DNA of 64,000 nucleotides from NCBI GenBank assembly GCA_038496445.1, contig JALMLS010000220.1, positions 62,001 to 126,000 of the forward strand. Direction: 5' to 3'. This document shows positions 46,556 to 59,403 of this stretch, piece by piece (within the stretch, counting starts at the first letter, position 1; each line of letters opens with the position of its first letter). The notes under the pieces were generated by a model. It saw only the letters and a list, made by a program, of their open reading frames with translations. It had not been told where the DNA came from and did not search any database. The translations under genes were made by a program, and so were the position numbers. The DNA is from Trichosphaerium sp. ATCC 40318 (taxonomy: Eukaryota > Discosea > Flabellinia > Trichosidae).

Positions 46556-47097
46556 TCACTTGTTGTGCTTCTTTAGCGCCTTAAGAATGTCAAAAAAACC
46601 ATCAGTCGTTATAAACAGTACCTCTTGCATGCGAGTGGCCATTTCACTGGCGCCGTACACTCCTCCTTTCCTGTCAATAATGTCTTTTCCATTTGAGTCT
46701 AGAAATCGCACAACTGGGTTGTTCCATGACGGCTCTTTGTATTTTTTGAGCAATTTGTGGTTTGAACCAATAAGCTTGTTGTTTTGAACAACGATTGGTA
46801 TAAAATCATTCTCTATGGACTTTACAATCTTGTCGTTTGACAAAATCTAAAACAAACGAGTTAGTTATATTTTCCGCCGCTGTCTGGATTTATTTTACGC
46901 TCAGTAACGCTGTACAAGCGTAGAGAATCCATCCCACGCATACGTACGTTCTTTCCAAAAGATGTACAAGTTGAACATCCTGGTATCTCTTGAAACAGCA
47001 TAAATATTGGTTTACCAGTACGCTCTGCTTCGCTCTTAACGTCGTCGAATTCTTTAGCTTTATGCCAAGTTACTGTACCGAGTTCTGTTGTTGCCAT
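46556..47097 (-). CDS. thioredoxin-fold protein with CSTC motif
   Basis: Two exons (46948-47097, 46556-46846) give 146 residues. VTWHKAKEFDDVKSEAERTG then KPIFMLFQEIPGCSTC places a CxxC at the end of the first thioredoxin strand, and PVVRFLDSNGKDI gives the strand after the position usually held by cis-Pro. No signal peptide. The style resembles the thioredoxin-like proteins common in bacteria (KPIxxxF...CxxC). A thiol-redox role is inferred. The gene shares a 196-bp upstream region with MAD1. Confidence 0.7.
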
Positions 47098-47293
47098 TTG
47101 TTGCTGAGTGGATATATGTTGTTGTTAAGTGTTATTGTATGTTTGCGAACGTGATGTGACGCTGTAAAACGTTTTGCCTAAAAGTTTTCACAAAACCGTT
47201 TCGTTGTGGGTGTTAAAGTCATACTACGTCATGAAAGCCAGTTAACGCCCTGCAAAAACACTTGTTCGCGCTGCTGAGTCCTGTTGTGGTACA
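47098..47293. promoter_or_regulatory. divergent promoter region, thioredoxin-like gene and MAD1
   Basis: The two start codons are 196 bp apart in opposite orientation, so the region must carry both transcription starts. No TATA box is evident. Confidence 0.5.
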
Positions 47294-50200
47294 ATGAGTG
47301 AGTTTGATTTCGCTCCAATGGACGAAGAAGATTATCCACCGCCCATCATTAACGCACCTGACACTGTTGCCCGCAAACGAAGGAAAAAAGCGCCAGTAGA
47401 GCCAGAGTTTGAATTTGAACCAATAGAGGAAGATGTTGTGCGTTTCGCGCGTAAACCGCTCTTATTTAAATGCTGCAGGACATATTTGACGAGCTAAATA
47501 TTAAGCAAGTGGCTAATGAAATGTTAACAGAGCAAGTTTATGACTTGGAAGAAGAAATTGAAGAATTAGACGCTGCAATAGAAACATCAAGTACGTAGAC
47601 ATAAATGTAACTGCCTTTACAGGTTTTCAATCATTTATTTGCTTGTCACTTCTATAAATCAATGCCGATGTTTGTGATAGTATCTAACATGCGTGGCGAT
47701 ACTGCTTTTCCTATTTTAATTCGTTGTATAAATTGTCTAACCGAAAAACAGACGGAAAGTTGCTAGAGGCGAAGAAAGGCAGTTATAAACTAGAAACGGA
47801 GCTTGAAAGAGAAAAATCTAAGACTCAGGAAATGGAAATAATGCATGACACCGAATTATCAACTCTGCAACATAAACTACGCCTAGCGAAGGCTAGAATT
47901 GAGGTATAATAGCAGTTTAAAGGATTTTTTCAACACACTAAAACCTATCAAAATTTGATCATTCTGTCCAACAGTACCCCTTAGGAGTTGGAGAGAGATA
48001 ATGGCCGTGTTTCACTGGACTTGGAAATGGCGAAAACGTCGTTGTTGGCGAAAGATCAAGAGATTGTTGGAGCTCAAGTGTGTTGACATTATTTTGCAAT
48101 TTTATTTTTTCGTTGAATTTTTTTTCTTCCTGACGCTGTTGTACTTTTGTATTAACGTTTTATTTCAAGACAAAAGTCTTGTTGGAGTTGAGAGATGTTA
48201 AAAAAGAGAATATGAATCTAAGGAAGCAAGTTGTAACGCTTAAGCATAGTACGCAGTTAGCATGTGGTGTTTGTTTTGTTAAACTTTGTAAAGGTCAAAA
48301 ATCTCCTGTGAGCAATCAGCAGAACATGCCAAGTCTTCAACAAAGAAATCAGGAACTTGTACAGTGTATAGATGAAATGCGTGAAAAGGTATGCACATAG
48401 AGAGATGCATAGAATCACTAAAACTGCGTTAATGTTGAACACAATCACCACATTTTTAAGCGTTTATGTCTAACTTTTATTGTAGTTGACTACAGCACAA
48501 AAGCGTCAACGTGAAGCGTTGAATGCACAAGCAGCAGTGGCAGAACTTCAACTTGCGTGCAACCGCAAGGACCAGCGAATTTTTAATTTAGAACATGAAC
48601 TTAAGAAGTATTCTGAGTTCAAGCAACTTTATCCTTCCACAAAAGGTACCTTTAGCACGTGATTACTTGTTTACAAACTAATTTTTCATAGACTTGTTAT
48701 CACAAGAATTGGCTAGTGGAGAAAGATGTCGTGTCTTGGAAGCAGAGAATAACTTGTTACGTCAACAAGTTGAAAAAACTCAGTTTGCAAGGTTCGTTCT
48801 TTTTTTTGTTGACTTCAAATACTTGTCTCCTGATTGACTGTTTTTCTAGCGAGCGTGTTCGTGAGTTGGAGAAAAAAGTTGAGAGACAAGATAGTATGCT
48901 TAAGGAGGCAGTAGCTAATCAAGTTTCGACAGAGTCAGTACGGGAGGACTTGAAAACATGGTTCGTTGTTTTTTTGTAAAGATGTTCTTCTATTTTTTTT
49001 AAATTCATTGTAGGAGTACACTTCTTGGTGATATTCGTGAATTTCAGTCTCCTGAGCACATAAAGAGGTTTATTTTTGATTTACAGAATGAAAATAAGCA
49101 TCTCTTGTCGAACATTGCAAAGTTCAAGGCAGAAAAGAATAAAGTTAGTGATGAAGTTTCTTCACTTACTTCAACTGTGCGTCTTTTTTAACGGTGCCTC
49201 CAGACTAATACTATGTAGCTTGCGCAAAGCAAACAAGCCACTAGTGATATGGAATCTCTTTATAATAAAACAAGTATGGAGTTACAACATTTTAAAGCAA
49301 AGGTAGAGAGCATGACGACAGAGATTGCAAATCAAAAGAATTTTTTGGTAAGAAAGAAAAAAAAACGTTTTTTTTCATCGAGACTTTTTTGGCTTTTCTT
49401 GTTTGCTTTCTTTCTTATCACTATTAGAATACGTACATTGCTGAAGAAGAACTTGGTGGACAGAATTTGGATAAGCAGAAAGTAGAAAGAATCCAAGAAC
49501 TTGAGTCAACCGTTGAGGAAAAGAATAAGCTCTTAAAGAATCTTGAGCAGCAAATAGAAGAAAAAGTTAAAGATGTTGATGCACTTACTATTAAACTAAA
49601 TGCAACGATAAAAGAGAACGAAGATATGTCATCATCACTTGCTGTTTATGAGCACCGTGTTGGTAAAGGCGACTATAACCCGGAAGTGACAAAGGTAAGT
49701 CTTTTTTTTGACTTTTTTTTTTTTCATACAAAGTTATAGGTGTTAACTTTTAGAGCAAATCCTCTTCGTGAAGCTCAATATGACCTCCGTCAAAAAGAAC
49801 AGAATATATTAAGACAAGAGAATAAGTCTTTACGTAAAAAATTGGAGGCATTAGAGGATAATAGTGGACCTACAACAAGTTCAAAGCATTTGGATGCACT
49901 AAAACAAGAATTATCAAAAAAAACCAAAGCCTTGATTTTAACATCCGCGCGTGTACAAGAACTAGAAGTGTTTGAGCGTGAGCAGCAATTGAAAGAAAAG
50001 AGACTAAAGGAGGTATGTAAAATGAGAAAATCCGTAGGCGAATGGGTCCGAGGACAGACGCAAGGAAACACAAGTTTTTGCTTTTTTTTTTCCGAGCCCA
50101 AAATACTCAACTTGATATTTTTTTTCTTCTCCTGTTACCATTGCGTTATTATTGTCACTGGAGAATCTTTATTTTTATAAAAATATAGCATACATGTATG

Positions 50201-50597
50201 TGTTGTTTCGTGTATGATATAGTTTTGACACGTCGATACTAATTTGTTTGTAATAGGTCATGATGAAGAAAATAAGAGAATTCAAATCTGTCGTTTTTCA
50301 ACTTTTTGGGTATAAGTTAGAGTTTGCTGATAGTGCTGGAAAGGTGTACGTTATATACACATATCACACAGTAGTTTTTGTTTTGATATTTATCTCTCTG
50401 TTAGGTATAAAATAAGCTCACAATTCACTCGACCAGATGAGTTTTTTTTAGTTCAATACAGATCTAAAGGATTAAGCTTGGTTAGCACTGCTTACTCTGA
50501 AAAAATATCGGAATTCATACAGCAAAATATACAAAAAGGGTTATGTGTTATGTTATCTACACTCACTGTTCGTCTTGCAAGTAGATCTAGAACTTAA
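47294..50597 (+). CDS. MAD1L1: MAD1 spindle-checkpoint protein
   Basis: A multi-exon gene starting MSEFDFAPMDEEDY and ending LASRSRT at 50597. Almost the whole protein is coiled coil (for example ELEREKSKTQEMEIMHDTEL, RVRELEKKVERQD). Diagnostic elements are towards the end: TKVLTFRANPLREAQ corresponds to the MAD2-interaction motif of human MAD1 (KVLHMSLNP), KEKRLKEV contains the RLK motif that binds phosphorylated BUB1, and the last exons encode the RWD-like C-terminal domain (FGYKLEFADSAGK, QFTRPDEFFLVQYRS, MLSTLTVRL). MAD1 recruits MAD2 to unattached kinetochores and turns it into the closed form that delays anaphase. The acidic and basic first exon is unlike vertebrate MAD1. Confidence 0.88.
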
Positions 50598-52065
50598 AAG
50601 ACAAAACCAAAAAAACCTTAAACTGTAAAATAATAACATGAAAATAAAAAAAAAACTTGCGTAGTGGTGTTACTGTGCGTTTTTGCCAGGAGTCCTACAG
50701 GTTACTTTACCAAATTCTAGCGCTACAATATAAAACCTTACAGCAATTTTTTATTGGATACTGCCAAACCACATTCACTGAAAGAGAAGGTTGTAATGCG
50801 TGAATTGTAATTTCTGTACAGACGCGTTTTTATTTCAATATTCTGCTGTTTGAGTCGGCCGTTAAAAAGCTGGTTCAAAAAGATGTAAACCTCAACTCAC
50901 TTTCTTTGAACGCGAAATGTGTGTTCAACTAGTAAGGTCTGGCTTAGAATAATAGTATACTTGTAATACAACAAGCGAAGCATCTAAGCGAATTGTTAAT
51001 AAAAGCAACAAAACCGCAACATACAGTAAGTTTATTTTTCGAGTGTACTCACGTGTTTTAATAATTGCAAAGCTAATGTAGAAAACAAACCATAAAGGAA
51101 CAAGGCAATCAGATAAGCTTCTACGCGGCCATCCATCAAACGATCCAGATATGAAGTTAAAGAACAGAAGCAAATCAAAGTTTATAGCAAAGGGTATAAA
51201 CACAATAAACACTGCTTGTACAGATCACTACATAAACGAAGATATACAGAGAGAAAAGAAAAGGTTTCAGAAGTTCTTAATATCAATACACAAGTCTGTA
51301 AAGAAAACAAAGACAAGCTTGAAACATAAGGCCAGTGAAGATAAGTAAAGAGAGCCGCCTACTACTGTAAATCTAATTCTGTGGTTATCGAATAAAGGTT
51401 TCACATCAGCAGACTATTGATAATCCCACTGTAGGCAACTTCTTCAATTAGTTCATTGAATGCAAACGCCTGTCCTGTACAGGCACGATTGTTGAGTGGT
51501 TTGAAAATGTGTAAGGATCACCGTGGCGTGTTGTACGTAACATGTTAGTGCTTGTAGGGACTCCTTGAAAGAAAGAGCAAAGCGGCAAGATAACATACCA
51601 AAAAAAATTATGCAAAGGAGAAATCTCAAACACACCATAAAACGGCATCCATACTCAGAACTGGTAGTTTTTAATGTAGTATAGCAATACAAAGGTGTTC
51701 ACAACAGGCACAACATGGGACATATACTAGTGGTATCAATATTGAAAAGGCATTGCAGGAGAAAATAGTATTTTAAATCTACTACGGAAAAAAAATACCT
51801 TCAAAGTCAAAAAAACACAATAAAAACAGTTACAACGTGTTTCCCACGCGTGTGTGCGTGTATACAAGAAGCGGAACTGCTTAATAAAATTCTATCTTTC
51901 TGTTTGTGACTGCAATAGGTCAACTCACTAATAGTTTGTGTTGCTGTTATCTTCAACACCTAGATAACAATGAACTCCAGAAACACTTAAAAAAGTCTAA
52001 AAAACGTGATGTGACGAAAAGGTGCATTATGATTATTTTAGTTTTCTCTTGACAGATACGGTTCT
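50598..52065. other. long stretch without a supported gene
   Basis: Two overlapping frames near 50925-51348 are open on opposite strands: a hydrophobic minus-strand one (DGWPRRSLSDCLVPLWFVFY) that could be a membrane-protein exon, and a Lys-rich plus-strand one. Neither has clear splice partners. A minus-strand frame at 51448-51690 is likewise unsupported. Confidence 0.3.
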
Positions 52066-52867
52066 CTAAGCGAGCTTCTTGACAACGCTTACATCAGCAC
52101 ATTGGTAGTAAACTGGTGGAGCGTTTGGGTTTTTTGTAATGTATTGTACGCCAATTACAGAGTGCTTAGAAGCTTTGCTACAAGAAAGAATTAGCTTTCT
52201 TTTGCCTATCAAAAAAAAACATACTTTGGAATCACAACTTCTTCAACGTAGAGTGTAAGAGAAGGACTGTTGGTATCAGGAATAGTCTAATAAGTGTTAG
52301 TTAATATAAGAGCTTACTAAAGTGTTAATTAGCAAACCTTGAGGACAGTAACGGCTTTGTCTCCAGCAACCTAAACAGAAAAAAAAAGTTAGACAAACGC
52401 AGTTTTGGTTTTGTGTCACAAGTAGAAGCGCACGTTGTAGGTAATCTCAAACATACCAGGGGATCCAGCGATCCAGTGGTTCACATTCTAAACGACAAAG
52501 CTTCAGAATAAAAAGCGGGAGAGATAGCGTTGTTTTGAGTCTAACAGTGTACGTACCTTTTGAAAAACAATACTGGCTTTCATTCCAGCGGCATACGCTA
52601 CTTTTGGGCTTTCTTGAGGCCTTCCACCACATGGTTCAGCGAGTAAGAAACAGTCTGGGGATGCTAGAGAATGTCAGAAAAGGCGTAAAACTGTTTTTAA
52701 AGAAAAGCGACATGTGGCGAGTTGGAAATGAGGTTTCGCTGTAGTATAGCGTAAGAACAAGTACCTGGTGTGTTAAGATTTTCCATGGTGCCTCTTTGGT
52801 GTGGGGACAACAGACATACATGAGCGGATACAACACAGATAAGTAGAGCGAGAAGTAGAACTTTCAT
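52066..52867 (-). CDS. secreted BIM1-like (LPMO-related) copper-binding protein
   Basis: Short exons from 52867 to 52066. The start MKVLLLALLICVVSA is a signal peptide; cleavage leaves His as first residue (HVCLLSPHQRGTMENLN), the arrangement needed for a copper histidine brace. Next come PDCFLLAEPCGGRPQESPK, AGMKASIVFQKN, HWIAGSPGMFEITYN, DTNSPSLTLYVEEVVIP and NPNAPPVYYQCADV. This order (N-terminal His, PCGG, the final YYQCADV) matches proteins annotated as copper-acquisition-factor BIM1-like, distant relatives of lytic polysaccharide monooxygenases. In fungi BIM1 helps copper uptake; in animals the role is unknown. Confidence 0.72.
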
Positions 52868-53459
52868 TTGGAAGTACAAGTTGTTGATGTGAAAAATAAG
52901 TTTTTGACTGGCAATATCACGTGTCTGCTATATTGGCTTGTTGAAATTTCGGTACAATAGGCGTTGAATTTTGCTCAGAATAGTATTTTTGCACCTGTAA
53001 TTTTGCGAAACATGAACATTCTTATACATCAAGCAATACTGAACATTTTTTCTTAGGAACAATGTTATTGGATTGGCTAGGCAATTTGGTTTGTATCATA
53101 TTTTAGGCCAAATGCGTTTCGACTGCTTCATGTCCTCTAAACCCACTCTCAAACTTTCAAATCTGAAATGGTAGAATCTTCCAGTATGTACGCATGACAG
53201 CTGTCTCGATAGATAATTCTTCTTTTATTCTTATTTTGTTGATCAGTAAAAATACTTAGTTGGCTGCTAATGTTATATGATTTATCTTTCACGTGGTATC
53301 ATGTACAACGAATATAGTAAAATTATCACCAAGTGGACTCACGTTGCTCTGGTTTCTTCCCAGGTGCGGATTAGTTGTTTTTACTTGGGTTTTAGCTAAG
53401 TAGTTAAGTGAACAGTAACTGGTAATTCAAGTTACCCTTTGTTTTCGTGTAAGGTGTAA
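52868..53459. other. intergenic, no gene seen
   Basis: Upstream flank of the BIM1-like gene and outer flank of repeat arm 2. CACGTG at about 52918 and 53290; no exon recognised. Confidence 0.4.
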
Positions 53460-56400
53460 GTTACGAAAACGTGACTGCTATTGACGGAGTATTTATCATT
53501 TTGTTATTCCTCTGAAATTCGCACGTACGTCTTTGGGTGGTACAGTTTTTAGAAGTTTATTTGAAGGATTTGTCGTATTCGCTTCGAAAAAACAGAATCG
53601 TTTCCGCATTTGAGTGTTAGCTGGTTGTTCTTTTTTTCTCTTCTATTTAGCGTTGTTTGGCGTCTAAGTGGTATTGTAGGGTTTAAATGAAGAGATTGTC
53701 AATTGCGGTTTTAATACTGCTGTGTTTATGTTCTTTAAGCGCATGTGGATCCCCACGTGAGCGCGTGTCGTTTGATTTCGGTTGGCGTTTTCATTTGGGA
53801 GATGATACAAACGCCAAACCAAATTGTTCATTCAACAAGCCTTTGACCAAAGTCACGTGTACGGGTAATGTTTCCTTCGCACCAGTTCATGATGTCATTG
53901 ACTGCCAACTTGCATGTTGCTCTGGAGCTTATTATCCTGATTGTACAACATGGTACATGCGTACGTTATGTTTACAAGACAAAACTAGAGCGAAAACCAC
54001 TTCCTCAAAGCAGAAAATTACTATGATTTTTCCGTTCACTTTTCTTTTGTTTCTTGACAATACTTAGAGGGGAACAGATGCTTCTTAGGAGGTAGTGATG
54101 TAACGTGTAAAAGCGGTGGAAAAGATAATGGTGGTCAACGTGTTGTACCGCCAAAAATGACATACCCATTCTCTTCAGCAAATTTCGATGACAGCAAGTG
54201 GAATGTTATTGATGTTCCTCACGACTTTGTGATACATGGAGAGTTTTCTCAGAGTGCCGAAAAAGGCCATGGATACCTTCCACGCGGTGTTGGATGGTAT
54301 AGAAAGCACTTCAAAGTACCTGAAGCATGGTCAGGAGGTACGAATCTATAAAATAGAATTGGTTTATTTCTCATCACGTGACAAGGCAATTCTCGTATTT
54401 TCATCACTTTCGATGGCGCTTTTCACATCACGGAGGTATGGATAAATGGAAAGTTTGTGGCAGAACATACTTCAGGATACACAAGTCCTATTGATCGTAT
54501 TGATATGTATCTGGATCCTAAAATTACAAATGTCATTGCTATTCGTACTGACGCATCTTTCGGGAGTGGTCATTGGTATTCTTTCAATTTTCTTTTGTGT
54601 AGTTTTTTTTTTTATCGTACTTACTTCGTCTATTCAGGTACGAGGGTGGTGGATTATATCGTCATGTGTGGTTAACACGTACTGAAGATATATTCATAAA
54701 TCCATATTCTCTGTATGTACCATACACAATGTCCCAAGACCTCTCTTCTGTGACGATGAATCCAGAAGTTGTACTTCAAAATACTAAGACATCTCAGACT
54801 CCAGTACATGTTGTATTTACTCTCATGGATGATACGGGCGCTCACATCAAATCTTCGACAGTAAACGTAAGTTTACCAGTGAGTGGAACAACAACAGTAA
54901 CGACCAACATGGACTTTTCTTCACCTCATCTTTGGAGCATCAAAAAAACATATCTTTATCGCTTTGAAGTCAGTGTTCTCGACAGTATCGGTACTTCATT
55001 AGATAATGATTCTACAACACTTGGATTTAGATCTACAAGATGGGACGCTGATCATGGATTCTTCTTAAACGAGAAACGGACTATCTTTAGAGGATTCTCT
55101 GATCACAATGATTTTGCAGGAGTTGGAGCTGCTGTCCAAGAGCGTATTAATTTGTACAGAGGTCAGATGTTACGTCGTGTTGGTGGTAATTCTTGGAGAA
55201 TGAGCCACAATCCCGGTGATCCTGCTACTTATGATATACTCGATAGTTTGGGTATTATGTGTTGGGATGAAAACAGGGATTTCAATACGTACCAAGGTGA
55301 GTTTTTTCTTGTGAGTGAATAATTGCTCACGTGAAATACTAATTTTTAACTTCTCTGATGCTTTGTTTTTATGTTGTAGTTGATCACATGTCTGATCTAG
55401 TTATGAGAGATAGAAACCATCCTGCAGTTGTTATCTGGTCATTTTGTAATGAAGGTGAATGTTTTCAGTTAGATGCCTCAAAAGGACAAGCATTCAGAGA
55501 AGCAGGTACAAATATTATCTGTCTTTACGACCACTTTCAACAGTTGCTTACATGTTTGTAAGTTAAAAAATATGACAAGATGAGGCCAGTATCAGCAAAC
55601 ATGAATGGCAAAAATCCACAATTATCTAAAACTCTAGATGTACAAGGTTTCAGCCATTTCACTCGTAACTTTGGTACATTTCATTCAGAAAATCCAAACG
55701 TTCCACTTGTTTCATCTGAGTCTTCTTCTTGTCCGATCCAGCGTGGTGAAAATATCGTTAATGCTAGTGCCGGTGCTTTCAGTAGTAGCTTCGATGGTGG
55801 TTGTCTGTCTTGGTGGCTATGTTCGATAGGTCAACATGGTAGATGCTCTCAGTCGTGGCCTCAAGCATATGATACAAAAACAGGAAAGATAAAAGAATAC
55901 ATGGCTGGTACTTTGGGTGTTTGGACTTTATTTGATTATATTGGAGAGCCTACACCTCATGGTTGGCCGCAAGTATCTTGTAACTATGGTATTTATGACT
56001 TGGCTGGATTTGCAAAAAGCGCAGTATCATGGTACGACCTCTTTTGGTTTTTGAAACATATCTTTTAATCACGTGTACTTTTATCAAAAAAAGCTGTACT
56101 CAACATTTTTTTGTGATTGCAACCAAGAAAACCGTTTTTAACAAGAAGAGAAAGTACATCACTTACGTCAACTCGCTTATCACTTTATGTTAGGTATCAA
56201 TCTTGGTGGCTATGTAATATCACTGAATCCGATTATGGTCGTCCTGACTTTCCTTCTTGTGATAAGATCGAAATACAACAAGTATGGGATGGAAAAGTTG
56301 AGCCACCTGCCATTACAGTCTTCAGTAATACCCCAAAGAATGAGTTGTTCCTCAATGGCAAGAGTCTTGGTATCAGAGAAATGGGTTGGGCGAACTGGAC

Positions 56401-57236
56401 ACAATGGGATAACATAAAGTTTGAACCAGGAACACTTAAAGCAGTTGGATACAATGCCGATGGTCAACAAGTCGCTGAACACACTCTTGAAACACCAGGT
56501 GCTCCAGTATCTATAAAGTTATCTCTGGATGCCCCATCTGCTTCGACCGGAACAGGAACATCACTTTACGCAAATGGACAAGATGTTGCGCTTGTAAGAG
56601 CATCAATACTAGACGCTGAGGTACACTTCTTTTTTCTTTCAACAGACAAAAACTCACTTTGTGCTTTTCTTATCTCTTTACTAACTCAATTTGAACACAT
56701 AGGGACGTCTATGTACTGCCAGCAGTGTATCTATTACGTTTTCAGTAATATCAGGACCTGGCGTTGTTATTGGTGTTGGTAATGGTGATTCTGGATCACA
56801 TGAAAGAAACAAAGCAAAGACAAGAACCACATACCATGGTCTTGCTCGTGCTATTGTTCAAGTCACTGAAAACCATGCAACACATGACAGACAGCGTCAG
56901 AAAGAAATTGATGTTGATGGAGGTATTCTTACAAAGGTTGTTACTGATCCAAACGCAGATCTTGTGAATATTGTTCTAAAAGCAAGTGCTGCCGGTTTCT
57001 CATCAAGTACAATTGAGATTCCAGTGTCTTCAGATTCTATGCATGCACCTATTGCTGTAGCTTATCGTCAAGAATAAATCTTAAAACGATCAATCTATCA
57101 CGTGATAGTTAACTATTGTGAAAGTACTTGTATTGCGTAATGTTGTATCTTTTTGTGCCTCAACAATGAAGAAGCCTGCTGATCAACACTGTAGTTAATT
57201 AAACAACTGCTAAGTGTTGACGTTAATCCCATGACA
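53460..57236 (+). repeat. inverted duplication, arm 2
   Basis: Second arm of the inverted duplication (arm 1 at 35516-39216). The spacer is about 14.2 kb. Promoter-proximal, coding, intron and about 160 bp of 3' flank are all included, so this was a DNA-level duplication, not a retrocopy. Confidence 0.9.
53687..57077 (+). CDS. GH2 beta-galactosidase-like enzyme, copy 2
   Basis: Same exon structure and product as the copy at 35636-38998, on the opposite strand. All landmarks are intact: signal peptide, RVSFDFGWRFHLGD, cysteine-rich insert, GVGWYRKHF, RGFSDHNDF, VIWSFCNEGE, PLVSSE and ending AVAYRQE. The few protein differences seen include NVSFAP for NVSYAP, TEDIFINPY for TEDVFINPY, MNGKNPQLSKTLD for MNGGSSSDLSKSLD, and TRNFGTF for THNFDTF. 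Intron sequences differ more (for example before the exon beginning YQSWWLCN), so selection or exon-biased gene conversion keeps the proteins alike. Both copies appear functional. Confidence 0.9.
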
Positions 57237-57561
57237 TTGCCTGGAAAGGTCTTCATCACCTACTAAATTTGATAGAGTATCATCTTACTTGCCCCACAAA
57301 AGTACAAGGGGAATACACAACATCTAATTACGGTCCAATAAAGTACGTGAGTATGGCAAGTTCATCCTTTGACATTGCTCTACTCTATTATAATTAGTCA
57401 GTTTTATGAAGTGCTTTGTCCTTCTGATTCGACCTTGTTTCTTTGGTAACTGTACTCAGCCTCAAACAAACATTTAAGTTGCCAATGTTGTCGGACGTAT
57501 TCGTCAGTTAAGTCTCGCTTCGTGCAACTAGTTCTTGATTTAAACTTCCTATTGCAAGCAA
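57237..57561. other. intergenic, no gene seen
   Basis: Between repeat arm 2 and the small secreted-protein gene; presumably its promoter. Confidence 0.35.
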
Positions 57562-58025
57562 ATGCAACTTGTTACACTTATAATTGTTGCCCTACTGTTC
57601 GTTGTCGTAGAGAGCAACGCAAAAGCTACTTCACTAAATGGTTTAGCGTTTTATGGCAGTAGCTCCTTCTACACGGTTGATATGATGTTTTCAAACACAT
57701 CAGAAATTGTAGATAGCTTCCTAATACTTGGTTCATTCCATCCTACAGATAAATGCGGTGGTTTTGAGGTTAGAACCAGGGTGACTACATAAAAAGCTAA
57801 TTTCTACCTTAGTATTCTCTTGATGGAAACGATCTTAAGTTCCCTGCGTTAAGTACTGAAGGCAGTTGCATGTATCGCACTTTTAAGGAAGATTACTTTG
57901 TTCCGACCCCAGACTCTATTTCTTTTAAACTACAAGCTGATGGTACATCGATAATTATTGATCCTGGCACAGAATTGCTTCCGCCACTAAAAATTAAACA
58001 ATTCCCAACTAATAAAAGAGTTTGA
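57562..58025 (+). CDS. small secreted protein
   Basis: Exons 57562-57768 and 57813-58025 give 139 residues. Residues 1-20 (MQLVTLIIVALLFVVVESNA) are a signal peptide. The mature part has beta-rich composition with two or three cysteines (TDKCGGFE, EGSCMYRTF) and no membrane segment. A further exon-like open segment at about 58089-58206 (ELATAILKQVEMDDKD) may belong to an alternative transcript. Not recognised. Confidence 0.6.
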
Positions 58026-58480
58026 TGTTTGCTTTAAACGGTTTACGCTTTACGGACGGCTAAAATGATTTTCTGGTCTTGAGTAGTGACACTGTAGAAC
58101 TAGCAACAGCGATTCTCAAACAAGTTGAGATGGATGACAAAGATAGCAATCGACTTACAAAGTTCTTGTTTGCTCCAAGGTATACAAAGTTCATAACCGG
58201 TTAACCATCAGCTAAGAAAATGGTAACCGAAAACAGAATTTTTCATGGCTTGTCGCAAAATTATAATGTCACATTTGACTCCAAAACGGTGTTTAGCTGG
58301 CTATAAAATGTATGCTTAACATACCATAGCCAACAAGCGTCTCCTTTGTTCAGTAATCACTGTATAAAGCTACGACAACGTCATTAAAAAAACCCGCTCA
58401 CTTTCATACAGGCTACTCTATTCTAGTTGATTTTACTAGGATACATAAACGATACTATAATATTCATTTCCTTCTCGTAG
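58026..58480. other. convergent region with one unassigned exon-like segment
   Basis: Contains the possible extra plus-strand exon at 58089-58206; otherwise no coding signal. Confidence 0.3.
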
Positions 58481-58985
58481 TTACTCTGTTGAAGATGCTT
58501 TCTTACTCTCTATTTCTGCAAACAAATTCTTTTGTGGTGATTTACCAATTTTGACATCTTCCTCTATCGTTGGAGAGCTCCTATCTTTAGTCTCGACATT
58601 GTTCAATTTAACACTATCTAGATAAATAACGTAAGCTTTATCAAAGAAGGAAAAACCAATTTCAATGAGGGTTACGAGCTGGAAAACATGAATTTTAATC
58701 GAATTCTTGCTTTTTTATCTTGCTACGTTTGAGGATTTAAAAAATCACGTGACGATCAAAAAAAACGGCTAAAGCGAATCGACGTAAAAATAGCTTCTAT
58801 ACAGTAAAACCATGCGCCAAAAGAAAAGTAACAGGCTCCGAAAGACGTTGTGTTATCCAATTACCTTTTTCTTCAATCTGTTTCAAAAATTGCTTCCTGT
58901 TGTATACCTTGATACGTATCTTCTTATTTATAACTGGTTTACTTCCATCTCTCGTCTGTGACTTTTTAAGCTTTCTACGGCTCAA
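58481..58985 (-). CDS. small uncharacterised two-exon protein
   Basis: Exon 58833-58985 (MSRRKLKKSQTRDGSK, IRIKVYNRKQFLKQIEEKGN) joins exon 58481-58678 (LVTLIEIGFSFFDKAY, then a Ser/Glu/Lys-rich tail) in phase to give 116 residues. The donor is GTTACT, weaker than its neighbours. The pieces read as one small alpha-beta domain with basic N-terminus and charged tail. No family recognised. Divergent from NCBP2, 418 bp away. Confidence 0.5.
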
Positions 58986-59403
58986 AATCTCGTTACAGAA
59001 TGGCCTATTTAAATACTTAGACGCATGTGGGTATCTTGTAGTTTATCAAGTGTACCGCGTTGGGAAAACTTCTGATAGGTTGCTATCGTCTTTATTAGTG
59101 TCTTGGTCTGCCATTGGAGAGGTTAGTACTGCGAACTTGAACTGCTATCGACTACGTCAACGTTGAAAACAACTATTTTCACAGATTTTCTACAAGTGAC
59201 TTATTCGCTATTGCAAACTTATTTCTATGTCCAAAGCCGTCTTTACACTACAGGTATCCGTTGTGGCTGCAGCCAAGACTAGCGTTAAGACTCACAACTT
59301 AGTTTTTTTCTTGTTGACGTGTGTTGACTTTTTTCATCAACAACAAAGTGTACAGCCACGATCGAATTGCCACCTAGCGCGTGCGTGCATTGAATAGATA
59401 ATA
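58986..59403. other. divergent intergenic region
   Basis: Separates the start codons of the small minus-strand gene and NCBP2, so it likely holds both promoters. No coding signal. Confidence 0.4.

Noticed and set aside
50925-51212. Hydrophobic minus-strand frame resembling a membrane protein
   Set aside because: No ATG, and no upstream exon in phase; overlaps an equally open plus-strand frame. Kept only as a note in the intergenic entry.
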